A stretch of DNA of 64,000 bases from Humibacter ginsenosidimutans. Lineage in GTDB: Bacteria > Actinomycetota > Actinomycetes > Actinomycetales > Microbacteriaceae. Position 1 is the stretch's first letter. Each line of letters begins with the position of its first letter. Under the pieces are notes generated by a model. The model was not told the DNA's origin. It saw only the letters and a list, made by a program, of their open reading frames with translations, and made no database searches. The position numbers and the translations under genes were made by a program. Shown one piece after another: positions 46,869-55,393 of this stretch. The stretch covers positions 1,984,001 through 2,048,000 of the forward strand of contig NZ_CP042305.1 in the NCBI RefSeq assembly GCF_007859675.1, written 5' to 3'.

Positions 46869-47777
46869 TCACAGCACACGTCGCGCCCGCGTCTGCTCCG
46901 CCCTGGCCGCGAGCTCCGCCCCGTGCGGGTAGCCCACTTCCATGAGCGTCAGGCCCTTCGCCGGCATCACCTTGAACGCGCTCGTTCGCGTGCCCACGTC
47001 GCGCAGCAGCACGAGGTCATCGCCGTCCAGCCGGCCCTCGCCCACCGCGACGCAGGCGCCGACCAGCGCGCGCACCATGCTGTGACAGAACGCGTCGGCC
47101 TGCAGCCGAGCGACGAGCACGCCGTCCCCGTCGCGCGCCCAGCCGAACTCCTGCAGTGTGCGAATCGTGGTGGCGCCTTCACGCGGCTTGCAGTACGCGG
47201 CGAAGTCGTGCAGCCCGAGCAGTGTGCCGGCCGCTGCGTCCATCGCGTCGACGTCGAGCGTGGTCGGATGCCAGACCGTCGAGAACCTGTGCAGCGGGTT
47301 CTTCGGCGCCGCGGCATCCGCCACCCGGTACTCGTATCGCCTCCAGAGAGCCGAGAAGCGGGCGTCGAAGCCGGGCTCGGCCAGCTGTGCGCCTGTGACG
47401 ATCACATCGGAGTCGGCGGGGCCGAGGATGCCCGTGAGCCGCCTGCGCAGGGCGGCGGCGGCATCCGCGTCGTCGGCCGCGTTGCGCGGCTTGCGCGGTC
47501 GCAGCAACGAGTTCGCCTGTGCCGCAGTGAGGTCGACGTGCGCGACCTGCCCGATGGCGTGCACGCCGGCATCCGTACGTCCAGCGACCGTCAGCGTCGG
47601 CGCCGGTTCGTGCCGGCGGAACAGCGTGTGCAGCGCTTCTTCGAGCACGCCCTGCACCGTGCGCAGGCCTGGCTGGCGCGCCCAGCCGTTGAAGTGCGTG
47701 CCGTCGTACGCGATGCCCAGCCGGATGCGCGTTGGCGATTCTGCCGCGTCCGTCGTCTCCGCCGTCACCTGGGACAT
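46869..47777 (-). CDS. truA: tRNA pseudouridine(38-40) synthase TruA
   Basis: A 302-residue pseudouridine synthase. IAYDGTHFNGWARQPGLRTVQG is the conserved N-terminal segment (about 20-41), the catalytic aspartate is in AGRTDAGVHA, and FCHSMVRALVG is present near the C-terminus. The ATG at 47777 has no clear ribosome site; the same frame is open upstream without similarity. In many actinobacteria truA follows rplQ directly; here an acyltransferase gene lies between them. Confidence 0.95.
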   Translation of the reverse strand: MSQVTAETTDAAESPTRIRLGIAYDGTHFNGWARQPGLRTVQGVLEEALHTLFRRHEPAPTLTVAGRTDAGVHAIGQVAHVDLTAAQANSLLRPRKPRNAADDADAAAALRRRLTGILGPADSDVIVTGAQLAEPGFDARFSALWRRYEYRVADAAAPKNPLHRFSTVWHPTTLDVDAMDAAAGTLLGLHDFAAYCKPREGATTIRTLQEFGWARDGDGVLVARLQADAFCHSMVRALVGACVAVGEGRLDGDDLVLLRDVGTRTSAFKVMPAKGLTLMEVGYPHGAELAARAEQTRARRVL

Positions 47778-47820
47778 TGTACGGACGTGCGATGACGGGC
47801 ATCGTCGCGCGTCCCCGCTG

Positions 47821-49134
47821 TCACAGGTTGGCGGGCGCCGCCACACCCTCGCTCTCGCGGCGCGCACCGTTGCGAATCGCCACACCCGGTCCGCCGATCA
47901 GCAGTGCGATCACCGCGACCGTGACCATTGCCCACCCGGCTGCCGTGTATCCGAACGGCACATACCCGAAGAGCAGGAACACCGCGACGCCGGCGACCGC
48001 GAACGCCAGCCACACGATGACGGCACCGAGCGGCGTGCGGCGGACCGAAGGCGCAGGCCACAGGCGCTCCACACGCGGCACCACGAGGCAGCACAGTGCG
48101 ACGATCGCCGCGATCGCGAGGATCCACAGCGGTCTGGTCGCCCACCAGGCCGGCGACAGGACGGGCGGGTACCGCAAGCCCAGCACGAGCTGCAACGAGA
48201 CGACCACCGCCATCGCGAACGTGTGCCACAGGTAGATCACCATGCCGTAGACCCCGAGCACCACCACGGCGCCGAGAACGGCGCGACGGGTCATCGCGCG
48301 GCGGATGGCCGGCTGCAACAGAGCGAACAGGCACGCCTGTCCCAACGACAGACCGAGAATCGCCAGCGTCGGCGGATTGAGGTTGTCGAGCATGTCGTGC
48401 GAGTACCCGAAGACCACGACCAGCACCGCGATGAAGCCGTACGAAGCCGCCGCGATCGCAGCGAGCGTCCACCTGCTGCGCCGCTCGAACCATCCGTCAC
48501 GGAGCCCGAACCCGAGCTGCTGGGCGAAGAGCCACACGAACAGCCAATTCAGGGCGCCCACCGGCACGTGAGCACCGCGGGCGAGCACGTCGACGAGTAC
48601 CGCACCGGCGGCCAGCACGAGGTAGGTCGGATACGGTGCCCTGCTGTGCAGGCGACTCATCAACGGAACGAGGGCCGTGCAGATCAGATAGACCGGGATG
48701 AACCACAGCGGTTGGGCGAGGCGGATGGCGAACGACTGCACGAACGACGCATCCATGCCCGCCATCGTCATGCCTGCGAGCACGAGAGCGACGCAGGCGG
48801 TCAGCAGGACCACCGGCTTCGCGAGACGCACGGCACGAACACGCACGTAGTGGGCGACGGTCTCGCCGCGCCGTCGCAGCCGACGCCACTGGGTGATCGA
48901 GGCGAATCCGCCGCAGATGAAGAACACCGGCATGATCATCAACGGCCAGGTCGCCCACGCCAGGGGCTGAAAGCCCTGCAGCGCGTTGAAGGCACGCAGC
49001 GGGTCACCGCCGATGCCCATCTGCATGGCGTGCAGCAGCACGACGATCGGCAGGCAGAACGCCCGCGCGAAGTCGATCGACAGGTCGCGATCCTGCGGAA
49101 CCGCCATCGGCGCTTTCACGGATGCCACGGGCAT
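47821..49134 (-). CDS. Acyltransferase 3 family membrane protein
   Basis: A 437-residue polytopic membrane protein with about ten or eleven helices. The N-terminal RDLSIDFARAFCLPIVVLLH (start at about residue 16) is the acyltransferase-3 opening motif (D-x-R ... H), followed by FFICGGFAS and later YLWHTFAMA. Such proteins O-acylate surface sugars or lipids. It lies between rplQ and truA, in the same orientation, but a strong terminator follows rplQ, so it is probably transcribed separately. Confidence 0.85.
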   Translation of the reverse strand: MPVASVKAPMAVPQDRDLSIDFARAFCLPIVVLLHAMQMGIGGDPLRAFNALQGFQPLAWATWPLMIMPVFFICGGFASITQWRRLRRRGETVAHYVRVRAVRLAKPVVLLTACVALVLAGMTMAGMDASFVQSFAIRLAQPLWFIPVYLICTALVPLMSRLHSRAPYPTYLVLAAGAVLVDVLARGAHVPVGALNWLFVWLFAQQLGFGLRDGWFERRSRWTLAAIAAASYGFIAVLVVVFGYSHDMLDNLNPPTLAILGLSLGQACLFALLQPAIRRAMTRRAVLGAVVVLGVYGMVIYLWHTFAMAVVVSLQLVLGLRYPPVLSPAWWATRPLWILAIAAIVALCCLVVPRVERLWPAPSVRRTPLGAVIVWLAFAVAGVAVFLLFGYVPFGYTAAGWAMVTVAVIALLIGGPGVAIRNGARRESEGVAAPANL

Positions 49135-49220
49135 CCCCTCTCCCCGCGTCGGCGTGCGGTCACGTCATTGTGGCAGACACGGCGGTCTGCACGCGCCGCA
49201 GGCGAGCGGCTCTGTGCACA

Positions 49221-49266
49221 ACGAACGGAACCCCCGGCATCCATCGGATGCTCGGGGGTTCCGTTC
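49221..49266 (-). terminator. Strong two-part stem-loop after rplQ
   Basis: CGAACGGAACCCCCG pairs with CGGGGGTTCCGTTCG, and GCATCC-ATC-GGATGC forms the inner stem. It lies 17 bases past the rplQ stop and should end the rpsM-rplQ transcript. Confidence 0.8.
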
Positions 49267-49282
49267 GCTGCGTGAGGTGCTG

Positions 49283-49892
49283 TTACTTGGCGTCCTCGCC
49301 GGCGTCGACGCTCTCGTCGTCGGTGTCGGTGGCCTCGACGGCCTCTTCGGACTCGTCGGCGCTTTCAGCCTTGACGGCCTCGCTCGCCGGGGTCTCCTCG
49401 ACCTCGGTCGCAGCGGCGTCGTCGGTGGTCTCCTCGACGGCCTCGGCCTCTTCAGCGGCCTTGGCCGCCTCTTCGGCGGCGACCTTCGCGGCCGGCGACG
49501 GCGGGGCGGCCGGCGCCTTGCGCTTCGGGGTCACGGGCTCGAGCACCAGCTCGATGACCGCCATGGGCGCGTTGTCGCCCTTGCGGTTGCCGATCTTGGT
49601 GATGCGCGTGTAACCGCCCTGACGGTCGGCCACCTGGGGCGCGATCACGTCGAACAGCTCGTACACGACACCCTTGTCCTGGATGACGGACAGCACGCGA
49701 CGACGCGCGTGCAGGTCGCCGCGCTTCGCGAACGTGATGAGACGCTCGGCCAGCGGGCGAACACGCTTCGCCTTGGTCTCGGTCGTGGTGATGCGCTTGT
49801 GCGTGAAGAGGGCTGCGGCCAGGTTCGCGAGCAGCAGGCGCTCGTGGGCAGGGCCGCCTCCGAGACGGGGGGCCCTTGGTGGGCTTAGGCAT
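49283..49892 (-). CDS. rplQ: Ribosomal protein L17, frameshifted in the sequence as given
   Basis: The start reads MPKPTKGP, then the frame is lost. On the coding strand AAGGGCCCCCCGTCTCGG has six C (plus-strand G6 at 49867-49872); with five the product reads on as [17 protein letters not shown], the canonical L17 sequence. The remainder ([23 protein letters not shown] ... [17 protein letters not shown]) is intact in the second frame, followed by an acidic Ala/Glu-rich tail of about 80 residues. Corrected length is about 202. L17 is essential, so a one-base consensus error is far more likely than a mutation. Confidence 0.93.
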
Positions 49893-49936
49893 TGTGTTTC
49901 TCCGTTGTCAGTTCAGTGGGGTGGGGGCGAGACGAA

Positions 49937-50926
49937 TCAGCGGTACTCGTCGTCGCCTGCGCTGTAGAAGTGGGAGCCGTCGAACCCGGGAACAGAGTCC
50001 TTGAGCGACAGGCCCATCTCCGTCAGCTTGTCCTTCACCTCATCCACGGACTTCTGACCGAAGTTGCGGATGTTCATGAGCTGCGTCTCGGAGAGCGAGA
50101 CCAGTTCGCTGACGTTGTTGATTCCCTCACGCTTGAGGCAGTTGTACGACCGCACCGACAGCTCGAGGTCCTCGATGGGCATCGAGAGCTCGGAGCTGAG
50201 CACGGCGTCGACCGGCGCGGGGCCGATCTCGATGCCCTCCGCCTGGTTGTTCAGCTCGCGGGCGAGACCGAACAGCTCGGTGAGGGTGCGACCGGCGGAG
50301 GCGATGGCATCCCGGGGGCTGATCGCCGGCTTGGTCTCCACGTCGACCACGAGGCGGTCGAAGTCGGTGCGCTCACCAGCACGCGTGGCCTCCACGCGGT
50401 AGGTGACCTTGAGCACCGGCGAGTAGATGGAGTCGATCGGGATCTGACCGGCCTCGCTGTACTCGTTGCGGTTCTGCTGAGCCGAGACGTAGCCGCGACC
50501 GCGCTCGATGGTCAGCTCGACCTCGAAGCGCGCGTTCTCGTTGAGCGTGGCGATGACCAGCTCGGGGTTGTGGATCTCCACGCCCGCCGGAGCCGAGATG
50601 TCGGCAGCCGTGACCTCGCCGCTGCCCGTCTTGCGCAGGTAGGCGGTGATCGGCTCGTCGTGCTCGCTGGAGACGACGAGACCCTTGATGTTGAGGATGA
50701 TCTCGGTGACATCCTCCTTCACGCCCGGGATGGTCGTGAACTCGTGCAGCACGCCGTCGATGCGGATGCTCGTGACCGCTGCGCCCGGAATGGACGACAG
50801 CAGGGTGCGGCGCAGCGAGTTGCCGAGCGTGTAGCCGAAGCCCGGCTCGAGCGGCTCGATGACGAACCGCGAGCGGAATTCGGAGATGTTCTCTTCGGTG
50901 AGCGTGGGGCGCTGTGCGATGAGCAC
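49937..50926 (-). CDS. rpoA: RNA polymerase alpha subunit
   Basis: A 329-residue alpha subunit. The N-terminal dimerisation domain has [28 protein letters not shown] (about 20-47), and the C-terminal domain, which contacts UP elements and activators, has [23 protein letters not shown] and [16 protein letters not shown]. It lies between rpsK and rplQ in the standard alpha operon, with rpsD not present here. Confidence 0.98.
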   Translation of the reverse strand: MLIAQRPTLTEENISEFRSRFVIEPLEPGFGYTLGNSLRRTLLSSIPGAAVTSIRIDGVLHEFTTIPGVKEDVTEIILNIKGLVVSSEHDEPITAYLRKTGSGEVTAADISAPAGVEIHNPELVIATLNENARFEVELTIERGRGYVSAQQNRNEYSEAGQIPIDSIYSPVLKVTYRVEATRAGERTDFDRLVVDVETKPAISPRDAIASAGRTLTELFGLARELNNQAEGIEIGPAPVDAVLSSELSMPIEDLELSVRSYNCLKREGINNVSELVSLSETQLMNIRNFGQKSVDEVKDKLTEMGLSLKDSVPGFDGSHFYSAGDDEYR

Positions 50927-50997
50927 TGTTGATTCCTTTCGGCCAAGCGTCCGCTATATGACGCTTGCTCTGTACAGGTTTTGAGTTATGCACGCGC

Positions 50998-51033
50998 TGT
51001 ATCGGGATGCCGCGGTGCTGGCATCCCGATACA
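50998..51033 (-). terminator. Intercistronic stem-loop between rpsK and rpoA
   Basis: TGTATCGGGATGCC pairs perfectly with GGCATCCCGATACA around an 8-nt loop (14-bp stem), only 8 bases after the rpsK stop. There is no T-run. It may be a partial terminator or an RNA-processing site that sets the ratio of ribosomal protein to polymerase mRNA. Confidence 0.6.
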
Positions 51034-51041
51034 GGAGAGAA

Positions 51042-51440
51042 CTAGACGCGACGACGCTTCGGCGGGCGGCAGCCGTTGTGCGCCTGCGGGGTCACATCGT
51101 TGATCGAGCCCACCTCGAGGCCGGCGGCCTGAAGCGAACGGATGGCGGTCTCGCGGCCCGATCCCGGACCCTTGACGAAGACGTCGACCTTCTTCATGCC
51201 GTGCTCCTGCGCCTGGCGAGCAGCCGACTCGGCGGCCAGCTGCGCGGCGAACGGGGTCGACTTGCGCGAGCCCTTGAAGCCGACGCCACCGGAGGACGCC
51301 CAGCTGATCACGGCGCCGTTGGTGTCGGTGATGGAGACGATCGTGTTGTTGAACGTCGACTTGATGTGGGCCTGGCCCACGGCGATGTTCTTCTTTTCCT
51401 TCTTGCGCGGCTTGCGGACAGCCGACTTGGGTGCAGCCAT
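51042..51440 (-). CDS. rpsK: Ribosomal protein S11
   Basis: A 132-residue S11 with the basic N-terminus [14 protein letters not shown], the core [16 protein letters not shown] and [17 protein letters not shown], and the C-terminal [12 protein letters not shown]. The ATG at 51440 gives the normal length. It is 40 bases downstream of rpsM. Confidence 0.98.
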   Translation of the reverse strand: MAAPKSAVRKPRKKEKKNIAVGQAHIKSTFNNTIVSITDTNGAVISWASSGGVGFKGSRKSTPFAAQLAAESAARQAQEHGMKKVDVFVKGPGSGRETAIRSLQAAGLEVGSINDVTPQAHNGCRPPKRRRV

Positions 51441-51480
51441 GTTTTTCCTACTCCTGAGATCTCGAAGCGCTGGCGGTGGC

Positions 51481-51855
51481 CTAGCGGGCCTTCTTCTTGC
51501 CGGCGACGGTGCGCTTCGGTCCCTTGCGGGTGCGCGCGTTGGTCTTGGTGCGCTGACCGCGCACGGGCAGGCCGCGACGGTGGCGCAGGCCCTGGTACGA
51601 GCCGATCTCGACCTTGCGGCGGATGTCGGCGGCCACCTCGCGGCGCAGGTCACCCTCCACCTTGAAGTTGCCCTCGATGTAGTCGCGCAGGGCGACCAGC
51701 TGGTCGTCGGTGAGATCCTTCACGCGGATGTCACCAGAGATCCCGGTCTCCTTCAGAGTCTGAAGAGCGCGGGTGCGGCCGATGCCGTAGATGTAGGTGA
51801 GGGAGACCTCCACGCGCTTCTCGCGCGGGATGTCAACGCCTGCCAGACGTGCCAT
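51481..51855 (-). CDS. rpsM: Ribosomal protein S13
   Basis: A 124-residue S13. [29 protein letters not shown] and the C-terminal [19 protein letters not shown] are family hallmarks; the tail enters the decoding region. It follows rpmJ with a 246-base gap that carries no gene; part of this leader can fold (CCTCTGC near 52014 with GCAGAGG near 52090), but I do not recognise a known ribosomal leader class. Confidence 0.98.
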   Translation of the reverse strand: MARLAGVDIPREKRVEVSLTYIYGIGRTRALQTLKETGISGDIRVKDLTDDQLVALRDYIEGNFKVEGDLRREVAADIRRKVEIGSYQGLRHRRGLPVRGQRTKTNARTRKGPKRTVAGKKKAR

Positions 51856-52101
51856 TTCGGCTTCTCCTGTTGTTCAGGTGGAGGTGTGGAACAGCATCGG
51901 TGCCCGGGCCTCCAACCCGAGGTGTCCCCCGCTGAAGCGGGTTCTGATGCTGCAGTTGTTCGATATTGAGTTATGCCCGGATGCCACGGCACCCGGAAGT
52001 CGTGTGCTCCACCTCTGCGTGTTGCTGCGCTGCCCCGTCGCGATCGCTTGCGATCGTGATCAGCGGCACTGCCTCGCAAGCACCACAAGCAGAGGCGGGG
52101 C

Positions 52102-52218
52102 CTAACCCTGGCGCTGCTTGTGGCGCGGGTTGCTCGAGCAGATGACCATCACGCGGCCGTTGCGGCGGATGACGCGGCAGTGCTCGCAGATGGGCTTGAC
52201 GGAGGGCTTGACCTTCAT
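52102..52218 (-). CDS. rpmJ: Ribosomal protein L36 (zinc-binding form)
   Basis: A 38-residue protein, [14 protein letters not shown] and onwards, with Cys11, Cys14, Cys27 and His33 forming the zinc ribbon, so this is the C+ form. It ends in NPRHKQRQG before TAG. AAGGAA lies upstream of the ATG. It sits between infA and rpsM, the standard order. Confidence 0.97.
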   Translation of the reverse strand: MKVKPSVKPICEHCRVIRRNGRVMVICSSNPRHKQRQG

Positions 52219-52308
52219 GAGTGATTCCTTATTCGCTGTCGTCGTGCGCCACGACACGCGGATGCTCCGCGCACGTCGCCGTGGGCCGTTACTTTTCGGG
52301 ACTGCTGC

Positions 52309-52530
52309 TTACTTGTAGCGATAGACGATGCGGCCACGGGTGAGGTCGTAGGGGCTCAACTCCACGATCACGCGGTCCTCGGGAAGGATGCGGATGTAGT
52401 GCTGACGCATCTTGCCCGAGATGTGGGCCAGAACCTTGTGTCCGTTGGTGAGCTCAACACGGAACATCGCGTTGGGCAGCGCCTCGACCACAGATCCCTC
52501 GATCTCGATTACGCCGTCTTTTTTGGCCAT
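52309..52530 (-). CDS. infA: Translation initiation factor IF-1
   Basis: A 73-residue S1/OB-fold factor that binds the ribosomal A site. [40 protein letters not shown] and the C-terminal RGRIVYRYK are all canonical. It opens the infA-rpmJ-rpsM-rpsK-rpoA-rplQ series; the 253-base gap upstream should hold the operon promoter, which I could not pin down. Confidence 0.98.
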   Translation of the reverse strand: MAKKDGVIEIEGSVVEALPNAMFRVELTNGHKVLAHISGKMRQHYIRILPEDRVIVELSPYDLTRGRIVYRYK

Positions 52531-52783
52531 AGCCTCACTATCGCTTCAGGCACTGCAGTGCCGGTCGTGCGGTGGATGGACGGTGTCGATTCCACCCCCG
52601 AGAAACCTCGAGAGGGCGCACCGCGAAACGGGTGCAAGACACCAAAGATCTATCGTAGGCCATACGGCGCGTCTTCGCCACTCGGCTCCATCGCCCCCTA
52701 CAATCCCGGCTTCCGCGATGCTTTCGGCCTCCGGCGCGTCCCTACAGACTGGCGGCGGAAGAGGCGCCGATGGAACCCGCGGC

Positions 52784-53665
52784 TCAGTCCTCGCGTGCGA
52801 GCAGCGCGGCGTTCATCTCACGGGTGAGCTGAAGGTCGATGGGCTTCGGCACGTCGTCGATGGCGGTGATCGGAGCCGCGAGGCGCACGCTCGAGACCAG
52901 CCACGCGGCATCCGCGCTGCCCAGGTCTGCGACGGGGACCAGCGCTTCCTGTGTGCGCAGCCCGCGGGCCTGCGCGAACGCGAAGACGCTGAGCTGGCTG
53001 GTGCCCGGCAGGATGCCGATGTCGGTTCGCGGGGTCACGATGCTGTCCCCGAATCGCAGGATCACCGTCGCCGTCGGCGCCTCCATGACGAAACCGTCCG
53101 AGCTGACGAAGATGACGTCGTCGGCGCCACGACGGTGCGCCTCGCGGAGTGCCGCCATGTTGACGGCGTACGACAGGGTCTTCGCCCCTGGGAGCAGCCA
53201 CGGTGCCCGCGCAGCGACATCGCTCGCGTATCCCCTGTCGAGCGTGACCACGCGAACGCCGGTCTCGCGCTCCGCGAAGTCGCTGCTCGATGCCGTGGCG
53301 ACGATCCACCCTGTCGGGGTGTTCGTTCCTTCCACGCCTCTGGTCAGCACGACCTTGATGCCGCCCTGCCGATCGGTGGGGAGGGATGCCGCCGCCACCT
53401 CGATCGCGCGCCGCCACTGTGCGACGTTCGGCTCGGGCAGCTCGAGCAGAGCCGCCGAGTTCACCAGCCGTGCGACGTGCGCGTCGACGGCCTGCGGATG
53501 CCCACCGACAACGCCGAGCGTCTCGAACACGCCGTCACCACGCGACGCCCCGAGGTCGCGCACGTCGAGCGTCGGTGCTGCGGAGTCGAAACGGTGGATC
53601 GTGGCATCCAGGTCGACCGACTCCGGCGCACGCGCCGGCAGCACATCGATCATGAGAATCGGCAT
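52784..53665 (-). CDS. pabC: Aminotransferase class IV, probable aminodeoxychorismate lyase
   Basis: A 293-residue fold-type IV PLP enzyme. The PLP lysine is in GAKTLSYAVNMAALREA (about residue 157), and the substrate-side loop reads SRGDGVFETLGV near residue 40, as in 4-amino-4-deoxychorismate lyases; DGFVMEAPTATV and GILPGTSQ follow. It would make p-aminobenzoate for folate. D-amino-acid or branched-chain aminotransferase activity cannot be excluded. ATG at 53665 is preceded by TAGGCT 7 bases upstream (leaderless). It is inserted between ribosomal gene blocks. Confidence 0.82.
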   Translation of the reverse strand: MPILMIDVLPARAPESVDLDATIHRFDSAAPTLDVRDLGASRGDGVFETLGVVGGHPQAVDAHVARLVNSAALLELPEPNVAQWRRAIEVAAASLPTDRQGGIKVVLTRGVEGTNTPTGWIVATASSSDFAERETGVRVVTLDRGYASDVAARAPWLLPGAKTLSYAVNMAALREAHRRGADDVIFVSSDGFVMEAPTATVILRFGDSIVTPRTDIGILPGTSQLSVFAFAQARGLRTQEALVPVADLGSADAAWLVSSVRLAAPITAIDDVPKPIDLQLTREMNAALLARED

Positions 53666-53672
53666 GGGGTGC

Positions 53673-53678
53673 AGCCTA
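53673..53678 (-). promoter_or_regulatory. -10 box for leaderless pabC mRNA
   Basis: TAGGCT ends 7 bases before the ATG of pabC; no ribosome site lies between. Confidence 0.5.
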
Positions 53679-53702
53679 CCCGCGGCGCTCAGCGCCGATG
53701 AT

Positions 53703-53739
53703 CTGACGGGGGCCGCGGCGACACCGCGACCCCCGTCAG
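53703..53739 (-). terminator. Stem-loop after the first LAxTG surface-protein gene
   Basis: CTGACGGGGGCCGCGG pairs with CCGCGACCCCCGTCAG (16 bp with one G-U type mismatch) around CGACA, in the gap before pabC. Confidence 0.75.
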
Positions 53740-53774
53740 GTCACTCCGTCGGCCCGGCGAACACGGGGCCGCTG

Positions 53775-55124
53775 TCAGGCACGACGCCTGCGACGCACGA
53801 TGGATGCTCCGGCAACGCCCGCACCGCCGAGGAGCACGACGCCCGCCGCGACGATCAGCGCGGGCACCGCGTCGGAGCCGGTCTTGGCGAGCCCTGCGCT
53901 GGCCGCGGGGGTGGCGTAGGGCGCCGTGAGCGGAGCGGTGCTCGAGGCATCCGGAGTGTCCGACTGCCGCGCGGCAGGGGTGGTCGAGTCGCCGGTCGGC
54001 GTCGAGCCATCATTCGTCGTGGGCGTCTCAGCCGGAGGGGTGCTCGTGCCCGGAGTCGAGGGCGTGTCGGTCTGCGAGCACCCGAGGCCCTTGCCGCCGA
54101 TCCAGGGGTAGTTGTGGATCTCGTTGCCGATGCCGTGCATGGTGATGTCGCCGCCGACGTACAGTCGCCCGTTGAGGCTGGCCGTGACATCCACGCTCGC
54201 CTTCGGGGCGAGGATGCTGCCCACGATCTGGCTCGAGCCGCCGAGCGTCACCACCGTGGCGGCCGGGAAGTTCCACAACACCCGCGAGGCCGTGGTGCCG
54301 AACAGGGTGGTGGTGCCCTGCTCCGCCGCATTGTCCGCCCGATTCGCTCCGACCGCGATGTAGTTCGGAGAGAAGACGGCAGAACCGGAGCCGGTCACGT
54401 CGACGACCACCGACGATCCGACCGGAAGGCTCTCGAACGTCACGGCCTGCACACCGCTCAGCTGCGAGACCGTGATGTCGAAGACCTGCTGGCTCGCGGA
54501 GGACGTGCTGGTGAAGGTGACGGAGTCGCCGCTCACCGTGGTCGTTCCGGTCGTCGTCTCCGAGCTCAGCGACCCGGCGAGCGAGCCGATCGCCGACGAC
54601 AGGCCCGAGAACGGCGCGAGTGCGTTCGCGTCGTGCTGCTTCAGCGTTCCGCCGTCGGTCTCGAGCGTGCCGGAGACCGCGCCGGCGACATCCACGCCTC
54701 CGCCGTCGGGGTGACCGACCTCCACGGTCGAGCCGGAGCCGACGGTGACGTCACCGCCGGAAGCGAGCATGAGACCCTTTGCCGGCGGCACGATGCCCGA
54801 CCCGGCGCCCACGACGCCGAGGTTGAAGTAGCCGCTGGCGAAGGATGCTCCGCCACCGGTGACCATGAGACCCTCGGACTCGGCGGCGCCGCCCTTCGCG
54901 GAGAACGTTCCTCCCGCGTACACGGCAACACCGGTGTCGGTGAACAGCGGGTCGTTGCCGATACCGGGAGCCTGCGTGCCTGCGGGGCACGAGGCCGACT
55001 GCCCCGGCGCAGCGAACGCCGGAGAGGCCGTGAACAGAGTGCCGCAGGCGATGACGGAGAGTGCCGCGGCGGCGGACAGCGCGCGAGCGCGCGGGCGCGA
55101 AAGGGCGCGGGAAACGACAGGCAT
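53775..55124 (-). CDS. Choice-of-anchor A family surface protein with LAxTG sorting signal
   Basis: A 449-residue exported protein. A signal peptide (about 1-38, ending near SPAFAAPG) leads to a choice-of-anchor A domain (about 55-360) rich in Gly/Ser/Thr with VAVYAGGTFSAKGG, ESEGLMVTGG and LYVGGDITMHGIGNE. A Thr/Pro/Ser-rich stalk follows, then the sorting signal LAKTG (about residue 414), a hydrophobic helix and the tail RRRRRA. LAxTG is the motif used by class E sortases in high-GC actinobacteria. ATG at 55124 has only a weak ribosome site. Paralogue of the upstream gene. Ligand unknown. Confidence 0.85.
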   Translation of the reverse strand: MPVVSRALSRPRARALSAAAALSVIACGTLFTASPAFAAPGQSASCPAGTQAPGIGNDPLFTDTGVAVYAGGTFSAKGGAAESEGLMVTGGGASFASGYFNLGVVGAGSGIVPPAKGLMLASGGDVTVGSGSTVEVGHPDGGGVDVAGAVSGTLETDGGTLKQHDANALAPFSGLSSAIGSLAGSLSSETTTGTTTVSGDSVTFTSTSSASQQVFDITVSQLSGVQAVTFESLPVGSSVVVDVTGSGSAVFSPNYIAVGANRADNAAEQGTTTLFGTTASRVLWNFPAATVVTLGGSSQIVGSILAPKASVDVTASLNGRLYVGGDITMHGIGNEIHNYPWIGGKGLGCSQTDTPSTPGTSTPPAETPTTNDGSTPTGDSTTPAARQSDTPDASSTAPLTAPYATPAASAGLAKTGSDAVPALIVAAGVVLLGGAGVAGASIVRRRRRA

Positions 55125-55326
55125 GGTAAGCGCTTTCGAGTCAGATGCCGGCGCAGGGCTGCGCGACACGAGGGGCTGGTTCGGGAGCGAGAACGACTCA
55201 GGCGGGTGTCGTCATCTGTTTTGCTAGCGTTCCTAACAAACTCCTCAAGCTTATCGGACTTCGGGGTCGGTGAGAAATGCTCGCCGCCGATGTCCGGCCC
55301 CTATCCGGGTGGCCGCAGGCGTGACA

Positions 55327-55378
55327 GTTCGTAGCGGGCCGGCCCCGGTCCGAAGACCCGGGTCGACCCGCTGCGAAC
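55327..55378 (-). terminator. Stem-loop after the second surface-protein gene
   Basis: GTTCGTAGCGGG pairs with CCCGCTGCGAAC (one mismatch), enclosing a further GC-rich hairpin. It lies 16 bases past the stop and separates the two surface-protein genes. Confidence 0.65.
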
Positions 55379-55393
55379 GAAAGCGGCTGCTGC

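Noticed and set aside
51856..52101. A small gene in the rpmJ-rpsM gap
   Set aside because: Open frames here have no recognisable product or good ribosome site; the gap looks like a leader with weak folding potential.
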